From an uncultured Pelagibacteraceae bacterium (lineage in GTDB: Bacteria > Pseudomonadota > Alphaproteobacteria > Pelagibacterales > Pelagibacteraceae), in the NCBI GenBank assembly GCA_902594705.1, contig CACJNI010000002.1:124001-188000 (forward strand): DNA of 64,000 bases, written 5' to 3'. Position numbers and translations under genes: made by a program. This document shows, piece by piece, positions 18,462-27,951 of this stretch. How positions within the stretch are numbered: position 1 is the stretch's first letter; each line of letters starts with the position of its first letter. The notes below the pieces were generated by a model that was not told the DNA's origin, searched no databases, and worked only from the letters and a program-made list of their open reading frames with translations.

Positions 18462-19195
18462 AAAATTTAGTAGAAGTAAAAAATATAAAAAAAAACTATG
18501 GAAAGAATGAGGCTGTTAAAGGTATAAGCTTTAGCATAGAAGAAGACGAAATTTTAGGCCTATTAGGTCCAAATGGTTCAGGCAAAACCACTACTATTGG
18601 TATGTTATTAGGACTTTTAAAACCAACTAGTGGAGAAATTTTTATAAATGGTCAAAAATTGGAGGGGAATAGAATTGAAATCTTAGAACAGATTAACTTT
18701 ATATCTCCATACATTGAATTACCCAAAAAACTTACAGTTAAACAAAATCTGACTGTTTACGGAAAATTATACAAAATAAATAATATTAATGAGAGGATCG
18801 AATTTTTATCAGAGAAATTAAGATTAGAAAGATTGCTTAATAACATTACAGGTGAATTATCATCTGGACAAAAAAATAGAGTGAGTTTGGCAAAAGCATT
18901 GATCAACGAGCCGAAAGTATTACTATTAGATGAACCAACTGCATCTTTGGATCCAGAAGTGGGTGATTTTGTTAGATCTTTTTTGGAAGAATATAAAAAA
19001 GAAAAAAAAATATCTATACTTCTTGCTTCTCATAATATGAATGAAGTCACTAGGCTTTGTAAATCAATTCTAATGATGAAAGATGGAATTATAATCGATA
19101 AAGGAAATCCTGAAGAATTAATAAATAAACACGGCAGAAAAAACCTTGAGGAAGTTTTTTTAAAATTATCTAGGAGTAAAAATGAGCTTAACTAG
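18458..19195 (+). CDS. ABC transporter ATP-binding protein (ABC-2 type exporter)
   Basis: A single nucleotide-binding domain of 245 residues: Walker A LLGPNGSGKTTTIGML (about 35-50), Q-loop region around NFISPYIELPKKLTV, signature LSSGQKNRVSLAKAL, Walker B VLLLDEPTASLDPE and switch His in LASHNMNEV. The family resembles NodI/DrrA/CcmA-like ATPases that pair with ABC-2 permeases. It overlaps tsaC upstream by 4 bp and the permease gene downstream by 14 bp, so the three are one transcription unit. Substrate unknown; NodI-like relatives export lipids, drugs or oligosaccharides, and nothing here decides among them. Confidence 0.92.
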   Translation: MKNLVEVKNIKKNYGKNEAVKGISFSIEEDEILGLLGPNGSGKTTTIGMLLGLLKPTSGEIFINGQKLEGNRIEILEQINFISPYIELPKKLTVKQNLTVYGKLYKINNINERIEFLSEKLRLERLLNNITGELSSGQKNRVSLAKALINEPKVLLLDEPTASLDPEVGDFVRSFLEEYKKEKKISILLASHNMNEVTRLCKSILMMKDGIIIDKGNPEELINKHGRKNLEEVFLKLSRSKNELN

Positions 19196-19973
19196 AATGT
19201 ACGGTCTTTTTTTAAGACATTTTTATTTAATAACTAGATCTTTCCCAAGAGTTTTAGATCTTGTTTATTGGCCAACTATTCAAATTACATTGTGGGGATT
19301 TATCTCGAATTTTTTTGCTACACATACAACATATTATAATAATGCGGTAGGAGTTATATTAACATGCGCAATCCTTTATGATTTTCTTTTCAGAACCAGT
19401 ATTGGATTTAATATGCTCTTTCTTGAAGAAATTTGGAGCAGAAACTTTACAAATTTATTTATTGCACCAATGAAAATTGGTGAAATATTAACTTCACTTG
19501 TTGCTACAGCATTAATTAGAGCTCTTATAGGTTTAATTCCAGCAGTGCTGTTAACTTCTCCATTATTCGGTATTTCTATTTTAGATTTAGGAATATTTTT
19601 ATTCTTTTTATTTTTGAGCCTATATTTATTTGGAATAACACTTGGCATCTTGGTATCGGCTGGTCTATTGAGATATGGGCCCTCTTTTGAAAATATAGCG
19701 TGGTCTACAATGTTTTTATTAGCTCCATTTGGATGCATTTATTATCCAATTGAAATATTACCAGAAGTGTTCCAGAAAATAGCTTACTTATTACCGTTGG
19801 TATATATTTTTGAAGAAGCAAGAAATATTTTGATTAATCAAACTGTAGATATTCAAAATATCTATTATGCATTCTTATGGAATGGGGTTTACTTTGTATT
19901 ATCGATTGTATTATTCTATTATTCATTCAATGTTGCAAAAAATAAAGGGACGCTCATTAATATGGGTGAATAG
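19182..19973 (+). CDS. ABC-2 type transporter permease
   Basis: A 263-residue polytopic membrane protein with about six hydrophobic segments and the ABC-2 pattern, including FLAPFGCIYYPIEILPEVFQ-like text near residues 185-205 and PLVYIFEEARNIL, which resembles the conserved motif before the last helices of NodJ/DrrB-type permeases. It partners the overlapping ATPase gene upstream. The stop codon ends at 19973, and the CCA end of the opposite-strand tRNA-Arg begins at the very next base, so no terminator separates them. Confidence 0.9.
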   Translation: MSLTRMYGLFLRHFYLITRSFPRVLDLVYWPTIQITLWGFISNFFATHTTYYNNAVGVILTCAILYDFLFRTSIGFNMLFLEEIWSRNFTNLFIAPMKIGEILTSLVATALIRALIGLIPAVLLTSPLFGISILDLGIFLFFLFLSLYLFGITLGILVSAGLLRYGPSFENIAWSTMFLLAPFGCIYYPIEILPEVFQKIAYLLPLVYIFEEARNILINQTVDIQNIYYAFLWNGVYFVLSIVLFYYSFNVAKNKGTLINMGE

Positions 19974-20050
19974 TGGTGCGCCCGCAAGGAGTCGAACCCT
20001 GAACCTCCAGAGCCGAAATCTGGCGCTCTATCCAGTTGAGCTACGAACGC
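19974..20050 (-). tRNA. tRNA-Arg(UCG)
   Basis: Minus-strand cloverleaf of 77 nt: acceptor GCGTTCG/CGGGCGC, D-arm GCTC/GAGC, anticodon stem CCAGA/TCTGG with loop TTTCGGC (anticodon TCG), T-arm with TTCGACT, encoded CCA (19974-19976). It reads CGN-type arginine codons. It abuts the ABC permease stop with no spacer and diverges from the rluD-like gene by 23 bp. Confidence 0.95.
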
Positions 20051-20073
20051 ATGATTATTTAATATAATAATTT

Positions 20074-21054
20074 ATGAAAAATATCATTAATTTTATTGTT
20101 AAAGATGACGATAATAACAAGAGAGTAGACATGATATTAGCAAATCACGATAAAAGCTTAAGCAGAACTAGAATAAAAAATTTAATACTAGATAGTAAAT
20201 TAAAAATTAATGAGAGAATTATCCAGGACCCTTCAATTAAAACTAGATTAAATGACAAAATTGAACTTGAAATTGTTGAACCTAAGAAACAAAGCTTAAA
20301 ACCTTATGAGTTTAAATTAAATATAATTTATGAAGATGAAGACTTAATCGTAATTGACAAACCTTCTGGAATTTCGATGCATCCTGGTGCTGGTAATTAT
20401 GATAATACAATAGTTAACGCATTGATGAATTATGATAGTAAAAATTTATCTAATATAGGAGATGAGCTTAGACCTGGTATAGTTCACAGAATTGATAAAG
20501 ATACGTCAGGATTGATTGTAATTGCAAAAAATAATTCAACTCATGAAAAATTATCAATTCAGTTTTCTGAACACACTATAACAAGAGTTTATCAAACTTT
20601 AATATGGGGAAAATTAAGACCTCAAAAAGGAACAATTGAAACATTCATAACCAGAAGTTCAAAAAACAGACAAATGATGGAAGTGTCATCTAGCAAAGGT
20701 AAAAAAGCAATTACACATTACGAAACTTTAGAGCTTTTTGAGAATGATAAAGTTCCTACTTTTAGTTTTATACAATGTAAATTAGAAACTGGAAGAACTC
20801 ATCAAATAAGAGTTCATATGTCATATAAAGGAAATAATATTCTTGGAGATAAAAAATATAAAAAGAAATTTAAAAAATTTAAAAACATTGACGAAGATCT
20901 TAATAATAAAATTTTAAATCTAGATAGACAATTTTTGCATGCAAAACAATTGGGATTTGACCATCCTAGGACAGAGGAAAGATTAGAATTTTCGTCAAAT
21001 ATCCCAAACGAGTTAAGTGATATCTTAAAAAAACTAAGAAAATTAAGTAAATAA
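20074..21054 (+). CDS. rluD: RluD/RluC-family rRNA pseudouridine synthase
   Basis: Modifies uridines to pseudouridine in 23S rRNA. An N-terminal S4 RNA-binding domain (about residues 12-75: RVDMILANHDKSLSRTRIKN) precedes the RluA-type catalytic domain with the motif GIVHRIDKDTSGLIVIAKN, whose aspartate is the nucleophile. LDRQFLHAKQLGFDHPRT is the conserved C-terminal block and ETGRTHQIRVHMSY the family's other hallmark. At 326 residues it has the RluD architecture, but RluC cannot be excluded from sequence alone. The next gene, rpoH, is 43 bp downstream. Confidence 0.9.
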   Translation: MKNIINFIVKDDDNNKRVDMILANHDKSLSRTRIKNLILDSKLKINERIIQDPSIKTRLNDKIELEIVEPKKQSLKPYEFKLNIIYEDEDLIVIDKPSGISMHPGAGNYDNTIVNALMNYDSKNLSNIGDELRPGIVHRIDKDTSGLIVIAKNNSTHEKLSIQFSEHTITRVYQTLIWGKLRPQKGTIETFITRSSKNRQMMEVSSSKGKKAITHYETLELFENDKVPTFSFIQCKLETGRTHQIRVHMSYKGNNILGDKKYKKKFKKFKNIDEDLNNKILNLDRQFLHAKQLGFDHPRTEERLEFSSNIPNELSDILKKLRKLSK

Positions 21055-21097
21055 AATGATTGTAAAAAAAAAATTCTCTATTACATAAATACTTCCT

Positions 21098-21988
21098 ATG
21101 AGCAATAACACATACAATTTGCCCACTCTTTCAAATGAAGGTGGTTTAGCAGCATATCTAGCTCAGATTAAAAAATTTCCTATGCTAGATGCAGAAGAAG
21201 AATACATGCTTGCTAAAAACTGGCAAACAACAGGAAATGTTAAATCAGCTGAAAAACTTGTTACTAGTCATTTAAGATTGGTTGCCAAAATAGCAATGGG
21301 TTACAAAGGCTATGGTTTGCCTCTTAATGAAATGATTTCAGAAGGTAACGTAGGTTTAATGCAAGCTGTTAAAAAATTTGAACCGGAAAAAGGTTTTAGA
21401 CTTGCAACATACGCAATGTGGTGGATTAAAGCTTCTATTCAAGAATATATTCTAAGATCATGGAGCTTAGTCAAAATTGGAACTACAACAGCTCAGAAAA
21501 AGCTTTTTTTCAACTTGAAGAAGTTAAAAAATCAAATTGCACCTAGAACTGAGGGTGACTTACGTGATGAACACGTAAGGGATATAGCAAACAGATTAGA
21601 TGTTAGTGAACAAGAAGTAGTATCTATGAATAGAAGACTTTCAGGAAAAGAGCAGTCATTAAATGCACCAATTGGAGAAGACGGTGATGAATGGCAAGAT
21701 TGGGTTGTGGACAATGATATGGATCAGGAACTTAAATTTGCCCAAAATGAAGAAATGGAGCAACGAAAAGATCTCCTTCAAGATTCTATTAAAATTTTAA
21801 ATGAAAGAGAAAAAGAAATCCTTTACTCAAGAAGGTTAACTGATGACCCAATAACATTGGAAGATTTAAGCAAAAAATTTAAAATAAGCAGAGAAAGGAT
21901 AAGACAAATAGAAAATAAAGCATTTGAAAAACTTCAAAAGCATATGCTCAATTCCGCGAAATCAAAAAATTTGCTTCCAGCAAATTAA
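21098..21988 (+). CDS. rpoH: RNA polymerase sigma-32 factor RpoH (heat shock)
   Basis: RpoH directs RNA polymerase to heat-shock promoters. Region 2 is clear (HLRLVAKIAMGYKGYGLPLN, GLMQAVKKFEPEKGFRLATY, MWWIKASIQEYILRSW), followed by the RpoH box (AQKKLFFNLKKLK) that sets it apart from housekeeping sigmas, then region 4 with the helix-turn-helix TLEDLSKKFKISRERIRQIE. At 296 residues it is the usual size. The last bases overlap the stop of the opposite-strand autotransporter-like gene (TTAA shared). A diverged copy of this gene's last codons sits 2.5 kb downstream at 24419-24502. Confidence 0.97.
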   Translation: MSNNTYNLPTLSNEGGLAAYLAQIKKFPMLDAEEEYMLAKNWQTTGNVKSAEKLVTSHLRLVAKIAMGYKGYGLPLNEMISEGNVGLMQAVKKFEPEKGFRLATYAMWWIKASIQEYILRSWSLVKIGTTTAQKKLFFNLKKLKNQIAPRTEGDLRDEHVRDIANRLDVSEQEVVSMNRRLSGKEQSLNAPIGEDGDEWQDWVVDNDMDQELKFAQNEEMEQRKDLLQDSIKILNEREKEILYSRRLTDDPITLEDLSKKFKISRERIRQIENKAFEKLQKHMLNSAKSKNLLPAN

Positions 21989-24249
21989 AACTTTTTCTTA
22001 AAACTAAATGATAAAAGAGAAGAATTCATAGAGTTAGTAGTATTTTGAGACTGATAAAAACTTAAGTTTAGCTCTGTATCATTTGGTCTATGCAAGTAAT
22101 TATAGCCTAACCCTAAAGACATAAATTGCTCATCATTATTATCGTCAAATATATTATATGTTGACCCAGTATCTTTAATGGTTGCCAAAGAGGTTCTTCC
22201 AGATAATTTACTTTCTAGACTGGTAAAGATTGATAATCCTAAACTTTGAGAAGTGTTTTGGTTTTCTATAAAACTTTTATCAAAATTAAAGCCTATTTCT
22301 GGTTTAAACATCAATAAGTCTTCTGTATTTACCTCTAATGCAAGATCTCCACCTGTCTCATTTATATCATCTTGCAATATTAAAGAAGCATTTAAACTAA
22401 TTGTTGGGCTAAATCTAAAGCCGTTCTTAAAATCTATGAATTTTGTGAAATCAAATGCTGCGTCGAAACCAATATCTATATTTTCACTAGATAGTATCTG
22501 ATCTATTCCTTCGGTTACTTTTCTTTTAAGTTGTCCTTTTGAAATATAACTACCAATGTTTAATCCCAATGCATATTTTTCAAATACTTGATTTTGAAAG
22601 AACGAAGCATGTAAAGTATGTGTATCGTTACTTCCATAATTTTCATCAAAATTTGTCTCGGTTGTGGACAAACCGGCTGCCCAACCTTGTTTTGTTCTCT
22701 CATCGATATTTACTAAATTCCCTAAAACAATTCCAGCCGTATCAGCTCCATAACCTACATCGGTCCCTACTTTATTCTGATCAAGAATATCTACATACGA
22801 CCTAACAAATAGAGTTGAGTTTTCACTTTTTAAAGAAAATAAGTTTTTATTTTTTAGAAGATTTGCCCATGCCTTCACATCAAATGCAGTTTTTTCATCA
22901 AAAGTGAATAAGTTATAGCTATCATGATCTGTGTCATTTAAAACACTTAAATCCTTGTGAGTTAATGAGGCAAAATTATTTCTTGTGTTTAAAGATATTG
23001 AAGGAGCTGATATGGCATTTGTTACTGCTCTTTTAAACGATTTATTAGTTTTAACTGAAGACCCAGAAATTCTTTTAATCGCATCCCCCTTTATCATTTT
23101 TGCAACTTTTTCAAGTTGTTTGTCTGATAATTCGTCTAACTTTGAAGTTAGTGTAGTATTTTTGCTATTAGTATTTATATCTTCAAGTATTTCCAAAATT
23201 TTATTGACATCTTTTTTTACAATTCTGAGAGTATATCCTGTTCTAGATATATATGTAATTGTAATAGATCCATTGCCAGTAGCATTTGTGTGACCTTGGG
23301 TATTGGTAAGTATAGTTCCACTTGAGTAAGATGAGCCACCTCCGCCACCTCCTCCATGACCTGCAGCTCCACCTTCGCCACCGCCACCGCCGTAATAACC
23401 GCCGCCGCCGCCGCCGCCAGCTTGATATACACTTCCACCATTTCCTCCAGAACCAGATGAACCTGCAGTTCCGTCGCCATTACTTGGTGATCCACTTGAG
23501 CAAAAATTGCAATAATTTCCTGACAGTCCACTACCTGCTGTTCCCCCGGCTGATTGTGAACCTCCTGTTCCACCTTTTCCTCTATAGTTGCCACTATTGA
23601 CAGTTTTAGATCCTGTATGACTACAAGTTTCTGTGCTACCCATGTGATAACCAATGCCGCCAGTCTCTCCAGTAGTTCCACCGCCATCACCGCCATCTCC
23701 ACTACAATAGTTTTGCACATTTATATATCCCTTGTTATAATATTGACCTGCTGCACCACCACCAGCGCCTACTACAAAAACCCTATTTGAGAGTGCAGTG
23801 CCACCTTGTCTTATATCAGTAGATCCACCGCCACCTCCGCCATTTTCGTTCGGATAACTACTGTGACTGCCTCCACCATATCCACCTTTAGAGTCGTTAT
23901 TGCCACCATATGCATTATCCGTAGTTGTCGAGTGAGCGGCATAATCTTTTCCATCTGAGCCTTTTTTTCCAACGTATATGTATAATGTTTCGCCAGCTGT
24001 AACTGTAATTTTAGATTTTAAATATCCACCTTTACCTGGAGTTCCAATATTATTACCATTATTTTCACCATAGCCTCCCCCTGCACCATAGCCTTCAATC
24101 GTGATTGTTTTATTTCCTTTTGGTACTATCCATGTTTGGACACCTCCAGTAAATGAGAAAGTTTTAGTATCTGAAAAAGACATATTTGGAATAAACAGAA
24201 ATCCAAAAAGCCAAGAAAATCTGATAATGTTATTAATAATATGTCTCAT
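21985..24249 (-). CDS. Glycine-rich surface protein with C-terminal autotransporter-like barrel
   Basis: Predicted secreted/outer-membrane protein of 754 residues; function unknown. It opens with a signal peptide (hydrophobic about 8-24, ending SFS). Residues about 28-340 resemble the glycine-rich domain also seen next to ALK/LTK kinases: TFSFTGGVQTWIVP, AGETLYIYVGKKG, GGGGGGSTDIRQGG and VVGAGGGAAG, with runs of up to seven glycines. A lysine/serine-rich, largely helical linker (about 345-470) follows, then about 280 residues of alternating polar/hydrophobic strands ending in phenylalanine (SFSFKKKF), the mark of a BAM-assembled barrel. It is lone on its strand, abuts rpoH with 4 shared bases, and is flanked by a duplicated rpoH tail, so it looks acquired. 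The GGN/GCC-rich glycine tract makes local GC much higher than its neighbours. Confidence 0.8.
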   Translation of the reverse strand: MRHIINNIIRFSWLFGFLFIPNMSFSDTKTFSFTGGVQTWIVPKGNKTITIEGYGAGGGYGENNGNNIGTPGKGGYLKSKITVTAGETLYIYVGKKGSDGKDYAAHSTTTDNAYGGNNDSKGGYGGGSHSSYPNENGGGGGGSTDIRQGGTALSNRVFVVGAGGGAAGQYYNKGYINVQNYCSGDGGDGGGTTGETGGIGYHMGSTETCSHTGSKTVNSGNYRGKGGTGGSQSAGGTAGSGLSGNYCNFCSSGSPSNGDGTAGSSGSGGNGGSVYQAGGGGGGGYYGGGGGEGGAAGHGGGGGGGSSYSSGTILTNTQGHTNATGNGSITITYISRTGYTLRIVKKDVNKILEILEDINTNSKNTTLTSKLDELSDKQLEKVAKMIKGDAIKRISGSSVKTNKSFKRAVTNAISAPSISLNTRNNFASLTHKDLSVLNDTDHDSYNLFTFDEKTAFDVKAWANLLKNKNLFSLKSENSTLFVRSYVDILDQNKVGTDVGYGADTAGIVLGNLVNIDERTKQGWAAGLSTTETNFDENYGSNDTHTLHASFFQNQVFEKYALGLNIGSYISKGQLKRKVTEGIDQILSSENIDIGFDAAFDFTKFIDFKNGFRFSPTISLNASLILQDDINETGGDLALEVNTEDLLMFKPEIGFNFDKSFIENQNTSQSLGLSIFTSLESKLSGRTSLATIKDTGSTYNIFDDNNDEQFMSLGLGYNYLHRPNDTELNLSFYQSQNTTNSMNSSLLSFSFKKKF

Positions 24250-24418
24250 TTTTTAGAATATTTCTAATGTTAGTTTATTTTAATCTAAAGAGCTAACTAT
24301 TTTTAACAAATAGATCTTCTATCAGAATGGCATCATGTCGCTAAGTATTCTTTTATATAATCGGCATTTTTACCTCTATAAATGGTCATTTTGGAAATGT
24401 ATCTTTTTCATTTTGAGT

Positions 24419-24502
24419 GAGAATGTTGAAACTGGTTTTAAGAAACTTCAAAAAAATATGTTGAAATCTGATAAATCAAAAAACCCGCTACCCACAAATT
24501 AA
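24419..24502 (+). pseudogene. Decayed duplicate of the rpoH 3' end
   Basis: From 24437 the plus strand reads FKKLQKNMLKSDKSKNPLPTN and then a stop; the true rpoH ends FEKLQKHMLNSAKSKNLLPAN and stop. By hand I count 15 of 21 residues and 50 of 66 bases identical, with no gap. Immediately upstream the match fades (E-N retained, then a two-codon length difference), and there is no start or sigma domain before it. It lies 12 bp before the purA stop codon, where an rpoH end would be expected if the autotransporter-like gene were removed. Confidence 0.8.
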
Positions 24503-24514
24503 TATCGCTATTTT

Positions 24515-25807
24515 TTAATCATTAAACGGGTCTACTAAAAGAATTGTATCTTTTCTCTCTGGGCTTGTTGAAATACTGGATATTTTCGTCTCAATGAACT
24601 CTTCAATAGCTTTTACATAAATTTTTGCATTATTAGGTAAATCATCAAATTTTTTTACACCTTGGGTTTTAGATTTCCACCCTTCAAGTTTTTTATAAAT
24701 TGGTTTAACATTTAATTGATCTTCAACGGCTGCAGGAAAATAATCTATTTTTTTTCCATTTAACTCATAAGCTACACAAAGATTTATTTCATCAAGTTCA
24801 TCTAATACATCTAATTTTGTTAATGCTATACCGTTGATGCCTGAAATCTTTATAGTTTGTCTCACTAGAACTCCATCAAACCAGCCACATCTTCTTTTTC
24901 TACTAGTTACAGTTCCAAATTCATGTCCCTTTTCACCTAAATGATTACCAATATCATCTGTCAATTCTGTTGGGAAGGGTCCTTCGCCTACTCTAGTTGT
25001 GTAAGCTTTTGTAATTCCTAATACATAATTTATTGAGTTTGGACCACATCCAGATCCTGTTGCTGCTGAAGCTGCAACCGTATTGGATGAAGTTACATAT
25101 GGATATGTTCCGTGATCAACATCAAGTAATATTCCTTGAGCTCCCTCAAATAATATTTTTTTATTTTCTGATTTAAATTGATCTATCTTTTTCCAAACTG
25201 GAGCTGAATATTTTAAAATATTAGGTGCTATTTTCAATAAATCCTCGACTAGTTTATCTTTTTCATATAATGGCTTCCCCAATCCTTTTCGGATAGCGTT
25301 ATGGTGCTCAAGAACAAGTGATAATCGATTTTCAAGATTTTGTTTTGATGCAAGATCCATTACTCTTATTGATCTTCGTCCTACTTTATCTTCATATGCT
25401 GGACCAATTCCTCTTCTGGTAGTTCCAATTTTTGATTTACCAGCAGAATCCTCTCTAATTTCATCCATCTCTCTATGAAATGGTAAAATTAATGTAGCAG
25501 CCTCTGATAATATGAGATTATTTTCATTAATTTCTACACCTTTAGATTTAGCTTCTTCAATTTCATCTAGTAGCGCCCAAGGATCTACAACAACTCCATT
25601 TCCTATAATAGAAATTTTATTTTTTCTTACAATTCCAGAAGGTAATAATCTTAATTTATAAGTAACACCGTCTATTACCAGGGTATGACCAGCATTATGT
25701 CCTCCTTGGAATCTTATAACAACTTCAGCTTCGCTGGATAACCAATCAACTATTTTACCTTTTCCTTCATCTCCCCACTGAGATCCAACAACGACTACAT
25801 TTTTCAT
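24515..25807 (-). CDS. purA: Adenylosuccinate synthetase
   Basis: PurA joins IMP and aspartate with GTP in AMP synthesis. The start [20 protein letters not shown] carries the P-loop-like [19 protein letters not shown] is next, then [37 protein letters not shown] and [13 protein letters not shown]-like text near the C-terminal third ([18 protein letters not shown]). The length of 430 residues is typical. The ATG at 25807 overlaps the thiD stop by 4 bp, and the gene ends the long minus-strand run starting at tolQ. Confidence 0.98.
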   Translation of the reverse strand: MKNVVVVGSQWGDEGKGKIVDWLSSEAEVVIRFQGGHNAGHTLVIDGVTYKLRLLPSGIVRKNKISIIGNGVVVDPWALLDEIEEAKSKGVEINENNLILSEAATLILPFHREMDEIREDSAGKSKIGTTRRGIGPAYEDKVGRRSIRVMDLASKQNLENRLSLVLEHHNAIRKGLGKPLYEKDKLVEDLLKIAPNILKYSAPVWKKIDQFKSENKKILFEGAQGILLDVDHGTYPYVTSSNTVAASAATGSGCGPNSINYVLGITKAYTTRVGEGPFPTELTDDIGNHLGEKGHEFGTVTSRKRRCGWFDGVLVRQTIKISGINGIALTKLDVLDELDEINLCVAYELNGKKIDYFPAAVEDQLNVKPIYKKLEGWKSKTQGVKKFDDLPNNAKIYVKAIEEFIETKISSISTSPERKDTILLVDPFND

Positions 25808-26616
25808 CTAAATTTTTTTTCTATTATAAAACTATTTAAATGGTTAATTGGTCCATTTCCTTTTCCAAAGTTTGGCCTTGTCTTAATGGCATTGTTTACA
25901 TATCTAATACCTAACTCACAAGATTTCTTTAGAGTTTTTCCACACCCATAATATGTTGCAATTGCACTGGATAACGTACATCCAGTACCATGAGTATTTT
26001 TTGTTTTAATTTTTTTATTTGTAAATATTGTGATTTCTTTTTTATTTACGAAAATATCTTTCAAAGTCTTATAACGTAAATGACCACCTTTAATTAAAAC
26101 ATTCTTAGCGCCTAAATCTAATAGTATTTTAGCAGCATTTATCATATCCAAGATAGATTTAATTTTTATTTTGGTTAGTATTTCTGCTTCAGGAATATTT
26201 GGTGTTATTAAATCGACCTTTTTTATTAGTTTTTTTTTTAAAACTAAAATAGCCCTATTATCAATAAGCTTGGCTCCACCTTTGGCCACCATAACAGGAT
26301 CTAATATTATTTTATTTAAATTTGACTTTTTTATTGATTTTAACACTGAATTTATAACTTGAGTAGAATGCAGCATTCCTATCTTTACTGCGTCTGGCTT
26401 AATATCTTTTGAAGTAAATTCGATTTGATTTGAAATTTCTTTATTAGGTATTGGTATTATAGACTTAACACCCGTTGTGTTTTGAGATGTTACTGCTGTG
26501 ATTGCTGTCATAGCGAAAGATCCAAGAGAGGTAACTGATTTAATATCTGCTTGAATGCCAGCTCCTCCGGAAGAGTCTGATCCTGCAATTATTAATATTT
26601 TAGATTGGATTTTCAA
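25804..26616 (-). CDS. thiD: Hydroxymethylpyrimidine/phosphomethylpyrimidine kinase
   Basis: ThiD phosphorylates HMP and HMP-P for thiamine. Landmarks: [18 protein letters not shown] at the N-terminus, [38 protein letters not shown] and the anion-hole [14 protein letters not shown]. The length is 270 residues, as expected. It lies 1 bp after glmM and overlaps purA by 4 bp. A thiE-like gene at 45.7 kb supplies the next step; no thiC is visible, matching an organism that takes up pyrimidine precursor rather than making it. Confidence 0.95.
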   Translation of the reverse strand: MKIQSKILIIAGSDSSGGAGIQADIKSVTSLGSFAMTAITAVTSQNTTGVKSIIPIPNKEISNQIEFTSKDIKPDAVKIGMLHSTQVINSVLKSIKKSNLNKIILDPVMVAKGGAKLIDNRAILVLKKKLIKKVDLITPNIPEAEILTKIKIKSILDMINAAKILLDLGAKNVLIKGGHLRYKTLKDIFVNKKEITIFTNKKIKTKNTHGTGCTLSSAIATYYGCGKTLKKSCELGIRYVNNAIKTRPNFGKGNGPINHLNSFIIEKKFR

Positions 26617-26617
26617 T

Positions 26618-27949
26618 TTACTGAATTGATTTTTTGATTATTTTAACACACAATTTATTTAAATTTGAGTCATCTGACTCGCACATAATTCTAATTTTTG
26701 GTTCAGTACCAGATTTTCTAACTAATATTCTACCTTTATTTTTAATTATTTTATTTGCTTCATTAATTGCTTTTTTGCATTTTGGAGTATTAATTATTGA
26801 TTTATCATTAACTTCTATATTTTCCAATATTTGTGGAGTGGGTTTGAATTTATTAAAAAGTTCACTGGCTTTCTTTCTTTTTCTTAATGAAAAAAGAATT
26901 TCTAAGGCAACCAGTAATCCGTCTCCTGTAGTTGCAAACTTACCAAGAATTATGTGACCTGATTGTTCTCCACCTAAATTAAACTTATTTTTTTTCATTT
27001 TTTCTTTTACATATCTATCTCCTACATCTGATCTTAAAAATTTAATTCCGTTATTTTTAAAAAAATTTTCTAAACCATAATTCGACATTAGTGTCCCAAT
27101 CACTCCACCTTTTAAAATTTTTTTTCTTTTCCATCTCTCTCCCAACATTGCAAGAATTTTATCTCCATCAATAATGCTACCTTTTTCGTCACAGACTATG
27201 ATTCTGTCTGCATCTCCATCTAATGCAATTCCTATATGGGCTTTGTTTTTTTTTGTCATTTTACAAATTTTACTTGGATAAGTTGATCCAGATTTAAGAT
27301 TAATATTTAATCCGTTAGGAGAAGTGCCGGTTTTGAATACTTTGGCGCCTAATGATTTAAATAAATCTGGACCAGCTTTGTAGCCAGCTCCGTTGGCACA
27401 ATCTAAAGCAATTTTAATACCTTTTAAACTAAATGAGGATGGGAAATTTTGTTTTAATATTTTAATATAACTATCGTTAGCATCCTCTAATCTTTTAACC
27501 CTCCCCAATTCTATAGGTTTTGATAGATTTTTAGTAATCTTTGAGTCAATAAGCTTTTCAATTTTCTTCTCAATTCTATCAGATAATTTAAGTCCGTCAG
27601 GCCCAAATAACTTTAATCCATTATCGTGATATGGATTATGAGATGCAGTAATCATTATACCCATATTAGCTCTCATTTTTTTTGTTAGCATCGCTAAACC
27701 ATTTGTTGGTAGAGGTCCCAAAGTATAAATATGCATTCCTGCTGATGCCAATCCAGACACTAAAGCTGGTTCAAGCGTATATCCTGATAATCTAGTGTCT
27801 TTTGCAATAATTGCTATTTGTTTACTTTTTTTTAGATTTTTAAAATATATTCCCGCTGCTAAGCCAAATTTGAAAAACATTTCTCCATTTATTTTAGATC
27901 CATTAACTTTTCCTCTAATTCCATCTGTTCCAAAATATTTTTTAATCAT
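26618..27949 (-). CDS. glmM: Phosphoglucosamine mutase
   Basis: GlmM converts glucosamine-6-P to glucosamine-1-P for UDP-GlcNAc, hence peptidoglycan and LPS. KYFGTDGIRGKVN is the opening motif; the phosphoserine loop is MITASHNPYHDNGLKLFG (Ser near 102), the metal loop DGDADRIIVCD, the sugar loop GGEQSGHIIL and the phosphate loop RKSGTEPKIRIM. At 443 residues it is typical. It starts 2 bp downstream of folP, the conserved ftsH-folP-glmM order. Confidence 0.98.
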   Translation of the reverse strand: MIKKYFGTDGIRGKVNGSKINGEMFFKFGLAAGIYFKNLKKSKQIAIIAKDTRLSGYTLEPALVSGLASAGMHIYTLGPLPTNGLAMLTKKMRANMGIMITASHNPYHDNGLKLFGPDGLKLSDRIEKKIEKLIDSKITKNLSKPIELGRVKRLEDANDSYIKILKQNFPSSFSLKGIKIALDCANGAGYKAGPDLFKSLGAKVFKTGTSPNGLNINLKSGSTYPSKICKMTKKNKAHIGIALDGDADRIIVCDEKGSIIDGDKILAMLGERWKRKKILKGGVIGTLMSNYGLENFFKNNGIKFLRSDVGDRYVKEKMKKNKFNLGGEQSGHIILGKFATTGDGLLVALEILFSLRKRKKASELFNKFKPTPQILENIEVNDKSIINTPKCKKAINEANKIIKNKGRILVRKSGTEPKIRIMCESDDSNLNKLCVKIIKKSIQ

Positions 27950-27951
27950 TT

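Noticed and set aside
23320-23460. Dense GCC/GCC-like and CCACC repeats that look like a tandem repeat or GC-rich insertion.
   Set aside because: They are glycine codons of the autotransporter-like gene read on the opposite strand; periodicity is codon-based and irregular.
22253-23720. Several open frames opposite or in other frames within the autotransporter-like gene (e.g. 23217-23720 minus, 23322-23600 plus).
   Set aside because: They are shadows of a low-complexity glycine-rich frame; residue make-up (Val/Gln-rich or His/Arg-rich) is frame-shifted coding, not real protein.
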